Source: Rapana venosa (lineage: Eukaryota; Mollusca; Gastropoda; Neogastropoda; Muricidae). From it: DNA of 64,000 nucleotides. Of this stretch, positions 34,930 to 46,011 are shown in pieces. Every line of letters starts with the position of its first letter. Position 1 is the stretch's first letter. The translations under genes were made by a program, and so were the position numbers. The stretch spans positions 143,532 through 207,531 of the forward strand of contig CM054162.1 of the NCBI GenBank assembly GCA_028751875.1. Direction: 5' to 3'. Below the pieces are notes generated by a model. The model saw nothing but the letters and a program-made list of their open reading frames with translations, was not told the DNA's origin and ran no database searches.

Positions 34930-36214
34930 CAGATTGTTGCATGTCGATTGTCTTTGTCTGCGTCCATTTTCCCGGGTTTACGGTGATCATCACGTACAGC
35001 AGAGACCCCATTCCTGATTGTCTGGCAGTGAAGGTGACCCATGTTGGCTTGGAGTTTCCGTGAAGTCTTCCCCCTTTTGGTGACCCGGTGACCTTGAGGG
35101 TTCCCTGTTTGGTTGTTTCTGACAGCTCGCCCTGTCCTGGTTTGTCTTCTCCTCCCGGGTGGTGACGTCATGATTGCTCCCGTTCCTGCTTTTACTTTCC
35201 GGCTGGAATGGTTTCCATGTGTGCCCTCTGTCTATTTCCTTCAACCACTTCTGCGTATGTTCTTGGGTCAGGTCTTCTGGGCTCACAATCAATTTGCCTT
35301 GTTTAAAGGTAAGCAAACTTTTCCTCACTCTTTTCAGCTGCTACTGCCCTTGCTTTTGATTTGGTCAAGTCATTTTTCACTCGGATTCCTTTTTAGTCAG
35401 TTCTTCTCTATGGGTCGGTTTTAAGGATTGCCATTTTTGCACTCCACTTACTAAACTTATTCATTGGTCGTGGTCTCTTCCTGCTCTGACCAATTCTGTG
35501 AGCACGAGCAATGTCCTCAGTCTTCCATTTTGGTTCCCGCCACACTGTTGAGAGTGCTGGTCACCAGTTCTGCACACGTGTTGAATCTTCAAAATCAGAA
35601 GCTGACATTTTTTGCCCGGCACACCAAACAGTCTCAGGTTGTCTCTTCTTGAGAACCCCCTCCCAATCTATCGACTTCTGACTGCAGATTTCCAATTGTT
35701 ACCTCCATGCTTGTCATTTTGGCTTCAGTTTTCCTTGGGTTCTTGCTTCAGCCTTTTATTGTCGTCAAACAGATAGTCAATGCTCTGTTGGTTCATCCTA
35801 GTGCTGCTGCCAGTGCCTCTTGCTCCACTTCAATATTGTACATCTTTTTTCAAAAGTCCCACACTTTGATTTCACCTGTGCCACATCTCCTTTGATTGTA
35901 TCAATGCCCGCCTGCATTGTTGACATTTTCGTTCGATGGAGTCAAAAGGGCATTTTGTTTACGAAAGGCATGTAGTATGCAAAGATTGTGTCACTGTTCA
36001 CATCTGGTTCGTTTGTGTTGCACGTGCTGTGTGGGCTAGGAGAGACTGGCCCTGGGTTGGCTTCAATGTCACCAGCACACAGCAAGATGCCTGCCACTAA
36101 AATTAGTAGCACAGCATCACTTGACTTTACTTTAAATGGAATTTTTAAGCTACGTACCCTTTTCAATCCAGCTTTTCTGGCCCTTTCTGCCATAAAATGC
36201 CTCAAAACTTGCAC
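34930..36214 (-). pseudogene. ORF1 of the LINE, frameshifted
   Basis: The minus-strand start codon at 36214 opens a 90-codon frame. Its basic N-terminus is followed by a hydrophobic run (VLLILVAGILLCAG) and GDIEANPGP. Further on, in shifting frames, are ARAHRIGQSRKRPRP near 35500, KGIRVKNDL near 35380 and FKQGKLIVSPEDL near 35300. That series resembles the RNA-binding ORF1 protein of L1-like type, with its AHRxG and RPRPxxVKF blocks. The expected role is binding LINE RNA. At least four frame breaks separate the pieces; some may be assembly errors. Confidence 0.6.
36047..36073 (-). other. 2A-like motif GDIEANPGP in LINE ORF1
   Basis: The minus-strand codons read G-D-I-E-A-N-P-G-P, which fits the D-[VI]-E-x-N-P-G-P consensus of 2A ribosome-skipping peptides exactly. 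It is preceded by about 14 hydrophobic residues. 2A-like motifs are known in ORFs of several non-LTR retrotransposons; function here is inferred. Confidence 0.75.
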
Positions 36215-37009
36215 AAAAGTGCCGCAGGGAAAATCTATTTCTGTTGGCTACAAATTGGGATAATTATTGAAAACAATATATGTGTAATTATACAAAAAAC
36301 AAAAATTTTCTTCAGAGCAATTCAAAACACGTCTTCATTGCCATTGAACAAAGTTCATCCCCCGGCACTTACAACAGAATGCTCCAATATCAGCCCTCCA
36401 AGACGGTCCACCATTTTTTTACAATTTCAGGAATTGCCACCTGGAAATCCCTATACACTGTAAATGAATCAAAATACCAGGTCGGTTTGTTTGTATTTCT
36501 CGTATTAATTGAATGATAACAATAGAAAGAATAAGGATAGTTTGTACAACTGTTGTAGTAAATCACTGAAAAACGTCACAATGAGCTCCTTAAATGACCT
36601 AAAAACTAATCTGTAGTCATAACTATGTTAGATTTCATAAAATTTCAATAAATTGCTAAAATATGCCTTGAACAGGACACCTACACACAACCTAGCCTTC
36701 AAAAATGAATAACAAGAGTGCAAAACAATCGGAAGAACACCACATCAATTAACATCAGCAAAAATCCAATGTTGAGGGACAAAAACTGTTCGAGGTAAGG
36801 CTCTGGTAGCCAAGACCACCAGGGAAAAACAGTCAGTTCGGCAGCAGACACATGGCAGACATTAAACGCAGGAAACTTCAACACTTTACCCAACAAGAAA
36901 GAACCACGAAATCAAAGTAGGAGTCAAAAAACTTTCACTGCAACAAAACTGAGCTGATAAGAAACTTTGAACAATATAAAACCAATTTTTTATACAGAGC
37001 TCGTAAAGC

Positions 37010-37171
37010 TGTTGCTCACTTATCAAAGGCCATCACTCCCCCGAGAAAAGAGAGAGAGAGGAGGAGAGAGAGAGAGAGAGAAGAGGGGAGAGAGAGAGAG
37101 AGAGAGAGTGAGAGAGAGGGAAGGGAGGGGGAGGGGAGGGATGAGAGAGAGAGTAGAGAGAGAGAGGGAGG

Positions 37172-37210
<39 letters not shown>

Positions 37211-37320
37211 GGAGGAGAGAGTGAGAGAGGGGAGAGAGAGAGAGGTAACACATTGAACAGACAGAGAAAGGGGATGGAATAGGGAGAGACACGTTAAGAG
37301 AAAAAAATACCAACAAAAAT
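37010..37320. repeat. Large repeat unit, copy 2, end (AG repeats)
   Basis: AG microsatellite (37050-37245) followed by ACATTGAACAGACAGAGAAA, the normal end of the unit. All Ser/Leu-rich frames here are repeat translations. Confidence 0.75.
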
Positions 37321-38650
37321 AGGTAATTTGAAGGTTTTTTAACCACAACGAAAACAAAACCAACACTTTATTAATACTATGGGAAATCTTACACATAAAA
37401 AACTACACTACACCACAATACACTACACTACATCGACTGCTGTTGTGACTGCTAACAACCCAACAGATACAAAAAACAACACAAACTTAACACAAGGAAA
37501 ACACAAAACCCCAAACACACAAACAACACAAACACACAAACACACACCACACACACACACACACCCCAACACCCCACACCACACACACACACACCCACAC
37601 AGGAAAAGCACAACTTAACCATTCAGTTAAAAAACGGAACTGATAGCAGAAGAAAAACTTGAAAAAAAAGTGACACAGAGGACGGGAAGTCAGGTTTCAT
37701 TGGACGGGGGTTTTCCTGCCATCCATCTTCACATCCCTGCTGCTTGTCCCTGGTGCTTTTAAAACCTGCGCCACCAGACCCCGCCCAAAAGACTCCGTGC
37801 TTTTTTCCCCGTATCTGCCCTTTTACACATGAGAAAACACATTGAAAAATTTTAGTATGAAAATTTGCAGGAAACCACGGCACACAAAACACACACCCAA
37901 AAAACACACACACAAACCCAAAAACCCCCGGGGGAAATTTTTTTTTCCCCCCTGTCCTTTTTGTGATTTATCATAAGTAAATGTCCTGATTGAAAACCAA
38001 ACCAAAAACAAACTGTTTGTTGTTTTGTGGTTTTTTGTTTCCTTATTGTTTGAAGAAATTTAATGGCATGGGGTTGTGGTGGTGTTGTGGTGTTTTGTGT
38101 TTGTTTTTTGTGTGTGGGTGTTTGTGTTGATTTGTGATTTAAATCAGTAAAAATTTTATTTCCAGATGGTTAATTTTAAAACAATAAAACCTTTTATTAC
38201 AAAGGGGGTGGGGGGGGGGGGGTGGGGGGGGTGGGGGGAGTGGGGGGGGGGAGGGGGGTTTTGGGAGTGTTGTGAAGTGAAGTGAGGTTTGTTAAAAGGA
38301 GTGTGGGGGTTTTAAAATTTTATTCGAAAACATGATATTATCAAAAAAGTAGGCTAAATGAGGATGAATTTTAAAAGTTTTATTTTAAGGGAAAAAAAAT
38401 AAGCATGGAGTCCTTTTTTACCGGTTCCCCCTGATTAGGGATATCAAAAAACAAGGGAGAAAAATTTCAATAACAGAGAGAGGAGAGGAGAGAAAGAAGA
38501 AAAAAAAAAAAAAAGGGGGGGAAGGAAAAAGGGGGAAAAGGGAAAAAAAAAAAAAATAAAAGGAAAAAATATAAAATTTTAAAAAAAAAAAAAAAAAATA
38601 CCTTTAAAGCGAGGAGGGCGGGGAAGGGGTTGGACACATACAAAAAAACA
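37321..38650. repeat. Large repeat unit, copy 3, short and noisy
   Basis: Same landmarks: TATGGGAAAT near 37378, ACTAC repeats, CA repeats, GACGGGAAGTCAGG near 37681, a GATTTATCATAAGTAAATG block near 37970, TG and G runs, an AG/poly-A tract. About 1.35 kb, shorter than copies 1 and 5, with many homopolymer runs. Confidence 0.65.
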
Positions 38651-40010
38651 AACTCCAACCAAATGGCTAATTTGATTTTTTTAACCCCAAAGGAAAACAA
38701 AAAAAAAAAAAAAACCTTTTAATTTCAAATAGGGGAAAAATTTCTTTAATACCTACTCTAACTCACAACTACACTACACACATAACAAAAACACAACACA
38801 CACACTCCCAAACAAAACCCCAAACCACCAAACCCACACCACCACACACAAAAAACCCCCAAACCACACACCACCACCCACGCACTTACCCACTCTTTCA
38901 CCATTTTACCAAAAACATACACTCCCATGACGCAACTAATCATCTCCTACACTACATTTAAAAATTCCTCTGCATGCCACTGTTTTTACACAGCGTAGCA
39001 AGATAATTGCAGTTCCCAAAACAGTAAAAACACAACAATTTAAAAAGGGAAAAACCCAAAACACAAAACAAAAACACACACAAAACACAAAACCCCACCC
39101 CACACCACACACCCCACAAACCCCAAACAAAAACACCCACCCAACACACACCCCAAACACGCACAAAACATCATTAAAAAAATAATGGAAAAGGTGAGTA
39201 AAAACAAAAACCCGAAGGAAGTGGGTTTTCTGTTCCTTGGCACGGGGGTTTGCCCCCTTTTAACCCCCCCGGGTGGTGTTGGTGGGGTTGGGTAAAAAGG
39301 TTTCCTGCGTTTTTGTTTTGTTTTTTGGGAAAAATGGTTTTGTTGTTTGGGAAAAAAAAAAAAAAACCAAAAAAAAAAAAAATAAAAAAAAAAAAAAAAT
39401 GTAAACCACTGTAAAAATTTATTTTTGTGATTTGCCGGGTTAAAAACAAAAAAAAAAATTTGTAATGTTTTTTGGGTTTTTGTTTTTTTGCCCCCCGGTT
39501 GTGGTATGGTGTGTGTGTGTTTGTTGTTGTGTGTGTGTTGTTTTGTGCGTGCGTTTGTTTTTGTGGTTTGGTGTGGTTTTGTGTGTGTTTGGGGTTTGGT
39601 GTGTGTGGTATTTTAAAAATCCAAAACCGGGCCCCCCCCTTTTCCCAAAACCAAAAAAAAAACCGGAAAAAAAACCCCCCCCCTTTTCTCAACCCTTTTT
39701 TTTAATTTTAATTGGGGGTGTATGTGAGGTGTTGTCGGGGGGGAGTGAGTGTGTTTTTTAAAATAGTTTTTTTATTCAGAAACTGCAATTAGCATACATT
39801 AGTGAGGCAATAAATGAATGATAAATTTTGAAGAATTTTTTTTTTTCAAGGGAAACAGAATATGGGGGGCCTATTTTTTTCTTTCCTGCCCTTGCCTTTT
39901 TTAGGGATTTTAAACAAAAAAAAAGGGAAAAAGCCCCTATTAAAAAACACGAGGAAGGGGAAGAGAGGAGAGGAGGAGGGAGAGGGGAGAGAGGGGGAGG
40001 AGAGAGACAA
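38651..40010. repeat. Large repeat unit, copy 4, short and noisy
   Basis: Landmarks recur with further degradation: AACCAAATGGCTAA, GGGGAAAAATTTCT, ACAC-rich tract, CACGGGGGTTTGCC near 39240, a GTAAAAATTTATTT block, TG repeats, TTTTTATTCAG near 39768, CCCTTGCCTTTTTTAGGGAT near 39888 and AG repeats. About 1.36 kb. Confidence 0.6.
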
Positions 40011-40017
40011 TGACAAT

Positions 40018-40095
40018 GAAAAAATTCTTTATTTCGAGGATAATGAATAAGCACACATGTGCTTTTTTAATCAGTCCCCGGTTGGGAACTTTTTT
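40018..40095 (-). mobile_element. Hairpin-ended repeat, reversed 3' fragment
   Basis: AATTCTTTATTTCGAGGATA then AATGAATAAGCACACATGTG and CAGTCCCCGG is the reverse complement of the 3' hairpin end of the family. Confidence 0.7.
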
Positions 40096-41006
40096 TAATA
40101 ATAATAACCATTTTACGTTCACAATAAAAACGGGGAAAAAATAACCCTTTTAAAAACATTCCCCCCCAACAACCCCCCCCCCCCCCAAAAGCAAGCAAAT
40201 AAAAGAAAACCTTAAAAAATACCCAACCCCCCCCCACCCCCCAAAAACCCCTAACCAAAACAAACAAAAAAACAAACAAGGGAAGGGAAAAAACCCAAAT
40301 CAACAAAAATGATAAAAAAAGAGGACAAAAAACCGACAAACAAAACAACAAGAACAAAAAAGAGCCAAGGGAAAATAACACCCCAAACTTAATAGGTCAA
40401 AAAGAAAAAATTTTTCCCATTGTCAAATGGTACCATACTTGAACACTAATTTTAAGATATTGAAATAGTGCACTCATTAAAATTGTACAGGGGACAGCCC
40501 AATTAAAGTATTAAAAATATAAAATAGAATCTTTCGGGGATATACTATAATATAAGCAAGCGTAACAGGTGGGAGAAAGACAGAGACAGAGGTGTGTGTG
40601 TGTGTGTGTGTGTATTTTCAGAGATATATTCAATATTAATTTTTCCTAATTGCCATAGCAATACACTTTCAGGGAAAGGGGGAAAACTACACAAAACCCC
40701 CAAAAAAATCAGAAGAGAAAAAAAAAAAATGAAAGCAAGAAAGGAAGAAAGCAAAAAGAAAACACGAAAAAACCCAAAAAAAAATGCAAAAACCCAAGAG
40801 CAAAAAAAAAGCGCAAACAAAAGGGGAGGGTGCCCCCAGTTTTCCCCCCTCAACAAAAACACAAAAAAAACAACAAAACCCCCAAAAAAAACAAAAACCA
40901 AAAAGCAGAACCCCCAAAAAATTAAAGGAGAACAAACACCTAAAAGTCATTTTTAATTTAACACAATAGCCTAAAAAGTGAAGCATTCCAATTTAACAGG
41001 GGGACA
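40096..41006. other. A/C-rich low-complexity DNA
   Basis: Runs of A and C with a GT repeat at 40591-40613. It resembles the reverse of 21.2-22.8 kb. Lys-rich frames are artefacts; no gene. Confidence 0.45.
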
Positions 41007-41080
41007 ATGAAAAATTCTTTCATTTCGAGGTAATGAAAAAGCCCCCATGTGTTTTTTACATCCAGTCCCCCCCCTTAAGG
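41007..41080 (-). mobile_element. Hairpin-ended repeat, reversed 3' fragment
   Basis: AATTCTTTCATTTCGAGGTA, AAAAAGCCCCCATGTGTTTT and CATCCAGTCCCC match the same family end as at 40018. Confidence 0.65.
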
Positions 41081-42310
41081 ATTATATGTAAAAAAAATAA
41101 AATAAACCCCATAGCAATAAAATTCACGCTTAGGGGAAGAATATTAAAAAAAAATCCCCAAAAAATCCCCCGAAGAGAGAGAGAAAAAAAAAAAAAGAAA
41201 AAAAAAAAAAAAGTAGAAACAAGAAGAAAGAAAGCAGAGCAGAAAACACAGAAAAAACCGAAAAAAAAAGCAAGAACAAGGCAAAACAGAAACGGAAACA
41301 AAAAGGGGGAAGGAACAACCAAAATAGTCCCCCTCAAAAAGAAACAAAAACCCCCCAAAACCCAAACCAAACGAACCAAACAAACAAACCCATATAAAAT
41401 AAAGGAGAACAAAACACGTAAAAGTTTCATTTTGGCTAACAGAAAGAAAACGGCAAAATTTTTTGGCTTTTATGGGAGGCAAGCAAAAATAAAATACATG
41501 AACAAAAATTGTAGAAGCATTAGCATCCCGCACAATACACACACAACACACACCATGCACGCACGCACCCCACACACCCACCACACACACAACCAAAACC
41601 CACCACAAAAACAAAAATACTCACCGCGCAGCACTCACATAGCATCAATGTCAAATAAAAAACTTTTGAATATCTTTTGCCATAGAGAAGGACTTGCATT
41701 TGGAATTAGTATACTAACTGGTACGTCAAAAAAGATCAAAATAAAAAAATTACTGAATCCAAAAAACAGTCAATTTTTTGGGGTAGAATGAAATTTAAAA
41801 TTTAGAAAGCATTCAACAGGTAATAATTGTAAAAGACGATTTAATCTATAAGCAAAAAAATAAAAAGGAAGGGCTGGGAGAGGAGAGGAGAGAGAGGAGA
41901 GAGAGAGAGAGAGAGAGAAGAGAGAGAGGAGGAGAGAGGAGAAGGAGGAGAGAGGGAGAGAGAGAGCACAGTGCATTTTTTAAACATTTGAATTGAATAT
42001 AGTTTTCAATTCATCAACACTATCACCTTAGAATCCTGTGATTTTAAAATTGTACATGTTAAGATCGTCCTAGAGTCATTATAAAAAGAAGTAGGATAGT
42101 GGAAAATTCTTTTTGAAGTCATTTTTTTAAAACACAAAAGCAACATCAGAAAAAAAAACATTAAAAAAAAAGAGAGTGAGAGAGGGGAGAGGGGAGAGGA
42201 GAGAGGAGAGAGAGAGAGAGAAAAGGGAGAAAGAGAGAAGGAGAGAAGAGGGAGTGGGGAAGGGGAGAAGAGGAGAGGAAGAGAGGGGGGAAGGGGAGAG
42301 AGAGAGAGGA
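41081..42310. other. A-rich low-complexity DNA, CA and AG repeats
   Basis: A-rich sequence to 41520, CA repeats at 41530-41600, unassigned DNA around 41640-41870, AG repeats at 41878-41970 and 42172-42310. The 252-codon Lys-rich frame at 41033-41791 is compositional. Confidence 0.5.
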
Positions 42311-43770
42311 AAAAATTTTGGGATAATGCAAGGGGGGGTATATTTTCTTTGTTTCGCGAAAATTTTGGATTTTTTTTTGATGCTTTAAGTGGATGAAAAA
42401 ATGACTTTTTAAGATTGTTAATGATTTGGGGTTGTTAAATGATCAGGGAAAGGGGTTCCCCCCAGCAAGGGCCTGAGTAAAAATAAGTGATTTTAAAAAA
42501 ATCTATTCTTGGATTGGGACACAGGTTTTTCATATTTCTGGTTTTTTCATTGGGAAATTGTCTTTTAAGGGTGAGGGAAAAATTCCCGTCATTATCTTAA
42601 CATCTGATGCTTTGTTAAAATTTAGTCTTTGGTGTTGGGGAAGAATATTTAATGAGTATAATCCCTTTAGTAAGGGAGTCTTCTTTAGAAGAACCAGTTT
42701 AAGAGCACCCTTTTACAGATTTAAAAATGGTTTCTATGTTTGCACTTGCGCATCCCCAGGGTTTAAGATAATCTATTGGGATTGTATATAAGCTTTAAAG
42801 AAAGTTTTCTTTAATGAAGTCAAGAAAAAGTTTGATTTTTGTATTTTGGGTTTTCTTTGAGAATGTATTTGCACGTGGGTATGTGTTTGGCCCCGCTGAG
42901 TTTTCATCAATTGTTCTCCTGAACTTTGTGGTGAGGGTTTGTTTATTGTTTCCTTTTTAAAAGGATTTGGGAAAATTTTTTTTAGATAGTTTTTTTCGCT
43001 TTTGTTGGTAGTGTAAGCAGATTTTGTTTTTTGGGGGTTTAGACATTGATTTTGTTCAGTCTATTTGAAGATCATCAGTGTTTTTTGCAATGTTTTGAAG
43101 GAGTTTGTTGTATGGCTTGTATGTATGGGTTTTGTCGTCAGCAAAAAATTCGCATTTGTTTGATATGGAGAGGAAGGTCTTTATGTATAAAGAAAAGGAA
43201 TTTGGGCCCAAGATGGTTTGTGGTACTCCCAAAGAATGGGTTTTAGTGTAGATGTGGACGTAGCTATTGAAAACATTGTTGCCCGTTTTAAGTAGAAGCA
43301 AAAAGTTCAAGAGTATTTGTAGAAGGTTAATAAGTTAGCTTTTTAAAGAGAAGTCTTCGGTCAATTGTATAAAGCTTTTTTTAAATCTAAAATAAAATTT
43401 CCCCACAAAAAATTTTTTGTCTTAATGTTTTTACAGCCAATTGTCTAAAGATAGTTAAAGCCCTTTGGCACGAGTGATTTTTTCTAATCCAGATGATTTT
43501 GGGGGAAAGAAGTTTTTAAAAACTTATGATGAAAATTTGTGTTTTTCTAGTTTTTCCAAGGGTTTTTAAGGTAAAATAAATAGAATTGGCCTATAATTTG
43601 AGGGGTCAGAAGTGTTCCAGATTGTGGATGGAATTTACCCTTAGCGTTTTGAAAGGCGTTGGGGAAAAGTTCTTATGAAGACAAAGGGTTTTAGATATGT
43701 GAGAGTGTCTGTAAAAAATGGAGGGGGAGGTTTCAGAATTGCCTCTATTCCATCAAGACCCGCGTTTGTT
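42311..43770 (-). mobile_element. LINE fragment of the same family as the 1.1-8.6-kb host LINE
   Basis: The minus-strand translation gives GLDGIEAILKPPPPF, FTDTLTYLKPF and a PSNYRPISIL-like block near 43600. It continues with LGVPQTILGP near 43215, NKCEFFADDKTHT with FADD at 43134-43145, a WGCASANIETIFKS block near 42740 and TLKDNFPMKKPEI near 42550. These correspond block by block to the host LINE ([44 protein letters not shown]). It covers RT to near the C-terminus. Frame breaks are frequent. Confidence 0.72.
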
Positions 43771-44050
43771 TTTTTGAAGAGGAGAGAGAGGGGAGAGAGG
43801 AGAGAGAGAGGAAGAGAGGGGAAGAGGAGAGAGGGGAAAAGAGAATGAATACAATGACAAATTCTTTTTTTTCGAGGATAATGAATAAGAAACCCTGTGT
43901 CTTTTAATCCATTTCCGCCGAGAGAGAAAAGGGGAGAGAGGAGAGAGGAGAGGGGAGAGAGAGGAGAGAGAGAGGAGAGAGAGAGAGAGTAAAAATTAAA
44001 GGAGAGAGAGAGAGGTGTACCTTGAAACAGACAGAGAAAGGGATGGGAGG
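43771..44050. repeat. AG repeats with a hairpin-repeat fragment
   Basis: AG-rich DNA on both sides of a reversed 3' fragment of the hairpin family at 43850-43915 (AATTC, TTTCGAGGATAATGAATAAG). Confidence 0.75.
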
Positions 44051-44309
44051 GTGGGAAGTGACAGACAAACAAACTACCAAACACAAATAGGTAAATTTTA
44101 TTTTTTTTTTTAAACCCAAAAGGAAACGAAAACAAAACCCAACCTTTTCTTCAAATTTGGGGAAAATTCTTCTACCTACACTACCTACACACACTAACTA
44201 CACTTTCCTACACTACACTCATACATGCACTGCCTACATCTTACACTGACTACTACACTGCCTACATACACTGCACTGCATGCACTCACTACCTAATTAC
44301 GCTGACGGA

Positions 44310-44495
44310 TAGAGAAACTGTTACGGTGGGAAAAAACTGTGGAAAAAGAGCGAGGAAGACAACGCACAAAAATTTACAGACAGCTTAAAAAATTCTAACA
44401 AAAAAACATTTAGTCATGGGGGACGAGAAAGGGAAGAATGGAGAGATGATCGTGGAGTCTGCAGGGCCGCCAGGCACTGAAGAAGCGAAGAAACA
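44310..44495 (+). mobile_element. Possible LINE C-terminal fragment
   Basis: The plus strand reads ERGRQRTKIYRQLKKF and then an EEW/RMER-like stretch with CRAARH, reminiscent of the RGRPRxxYxxxL...RxxW end of many RTE/Jockey LINE ORFs. Short and frameshifted, so tentative. Confidence 0.35.
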
Positions 44496-44517
44496 CATTC
44501 ACTACACTACACTACAC

Positions 44518-44690
44518 TACACTTCGGATGAAATGTAAACCGGCAATTTAAAACCGTTCCCCTTTTCGTAAGGTAGGCCCTTGGTGCCCGGTGGGAACAG
44601 ATGACAGAATTTAGAAAGCCGCATATACATGGGGACTGGATGTAAAAAAGCACATAAGGTGCTTTTTCCATTATTCTCGATATAAAAAAA
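44518..44690 (+). mobile_element. Dispersed hairpin-ended repeat, copy 4 (cleanest)
   Basis: CTTCGGATGAAATGTAAACC, CTTTTCGTAAGGTAGGCCC, GTGCCCGGTGGGAACAGATG, ACTGGATGTAAAAAAGCACA, hairpin GCACATAAGGTGC, then CCATTATTCTCGATATAAA. Likely a SINE or SINE-like element; family not assigned. Confidence 0.75.
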
Positions 44691-45374
44691 AAAGGGAAAT
44701 AAAATAGATAAATTCACATACACTACACTACACTGCACTCCACTGCACTGCACTACACTACACTAATTTTACATTACACTACATACACTACACTCCACTA
44801 CACTACTTTGCACTGCACTGAACGCACTGCACTGCACTACATGCATACACTACTCTATGCAGTGGGCAAGATAAGACGTAGTTGCACAAAACAAGATAAG
44901 ACAACACAACACATCTTAACACAATGGAACACAACACAACACAACACAACACAGCACAACACATACACAACACACACACACACACCACAACACACACACA
45001 CAAAACACACACACACACACACACACACCACAACCCCACACACACACACACACCAAACACAGCACAACAGTACACCATTCAGTCAAAAAACCAATACTAG
45101 ATAGCAGAAGAGAAACGTGAGTAAACACAACAAGTGACACAGACAGGACAGTGGAAGTCAGTGTTCACCTTGGCACGGGGGTTTCCCTGCCATCCATCTT
45201 CACATCCCGCTGCAGTGTCCACTGGTGCTGTTACCTGCTGCCACCAGCACACCGCCCACAAGACTCCCTGCAGTTTTCTCCGTATCTGTCCTTCTTACAC
45301 ACTGAGAACAACACATTGAACAATTTTAGTCATGAAAATACTTGCAGGCACACACACACACGCATGCACACACA

Positions 45375-45426
<52 letters not shown>

Positions 45427-45620
45427 CACACCACACACCACACACACACACACATACACATACACACACACGCACACACAAACACACAAACCACTGTACA
45501 GATTTATCATAAAGTAAATGGTGACTGAGTTAGAAAACAAAAAGAAACACACAACTTAAATGTAATGTTCTTGTGGTTTTCTTGTCTCCTCTTTGCTGCC
45601 ACAGACCTTCTAACGCATGA

Positions 45621-45677
<57 letters not shown>

Positions 45678-46011
45678 TGTGTTGTGTGTGGTGTGTGGTT
45701 TGTGTTGTGCGTGCGTGTGTGGTGTGTGTATGTGTGTGTGTGTGTGTTGTGTGTGTGTGTGTGAGTGGGTGTGTGACGTGGGTGTGTGTGTGTTTGTGAG
45801 TGGGTGTGTGTGGGAGGGGGGATGTGAGTGTATTTGAGTGTGTATAGTGAGTGTGTCTCTGAGTGAGTTGTGTGGTTAAAAGATTTGTATTCAGAAAACA
45901 CGACTATTATACATACATTAAGTGGGAGCAATATAAATGAATGAATGAATCTTGGAATGAATCTTTATTTTTCAAGGGTAACAGAATAAGCGTGTGCGTA
46001 CTATTCTTTCT

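Larger units (their letters stand above)
31256..36960 (-). mobile_element. Decayed full-length-like LINE with ORF1, endonuclease, RT and 2A-like motif
   Basis: Read on the minus strand from the right: a 5' region, ORF1 with a 2A-like motif, endonuclease, RT, and a 3' end with TCAATAAAATCG and a (CATT)n tail (31256-31300). Endonuclease residues: FMIFGDLNARTAF near 34350; the NNFGRSLLDLC and GSSVIDYFV blocks at 34080-34230. RT residues: EVIAAIKRLKGEKSGPDRII near 33310, FIDFRKAFDSVDR near 32890, PRGVKQG near 32755, LLSPLMFSIFINELA near 32700 and TPTGLQNQLN near 32575. Frameshifts occur in every domain. Its insertion splits repeat unit copy 2. Clade not assigned; no RNase H seen. Confidence 0.75.

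Noticed and set aside
34866..35424. Plus-strand frames of 65-103 codons around 35 kb
   Set aside because: Antisense to LINE ORF1, which has the recognisable motifs.
41033..41791. 252-codon Lys/Arg-rich plus-strand frame
   Set aside because: Low-complexity A-rich DNA with poor consensus; no domain.
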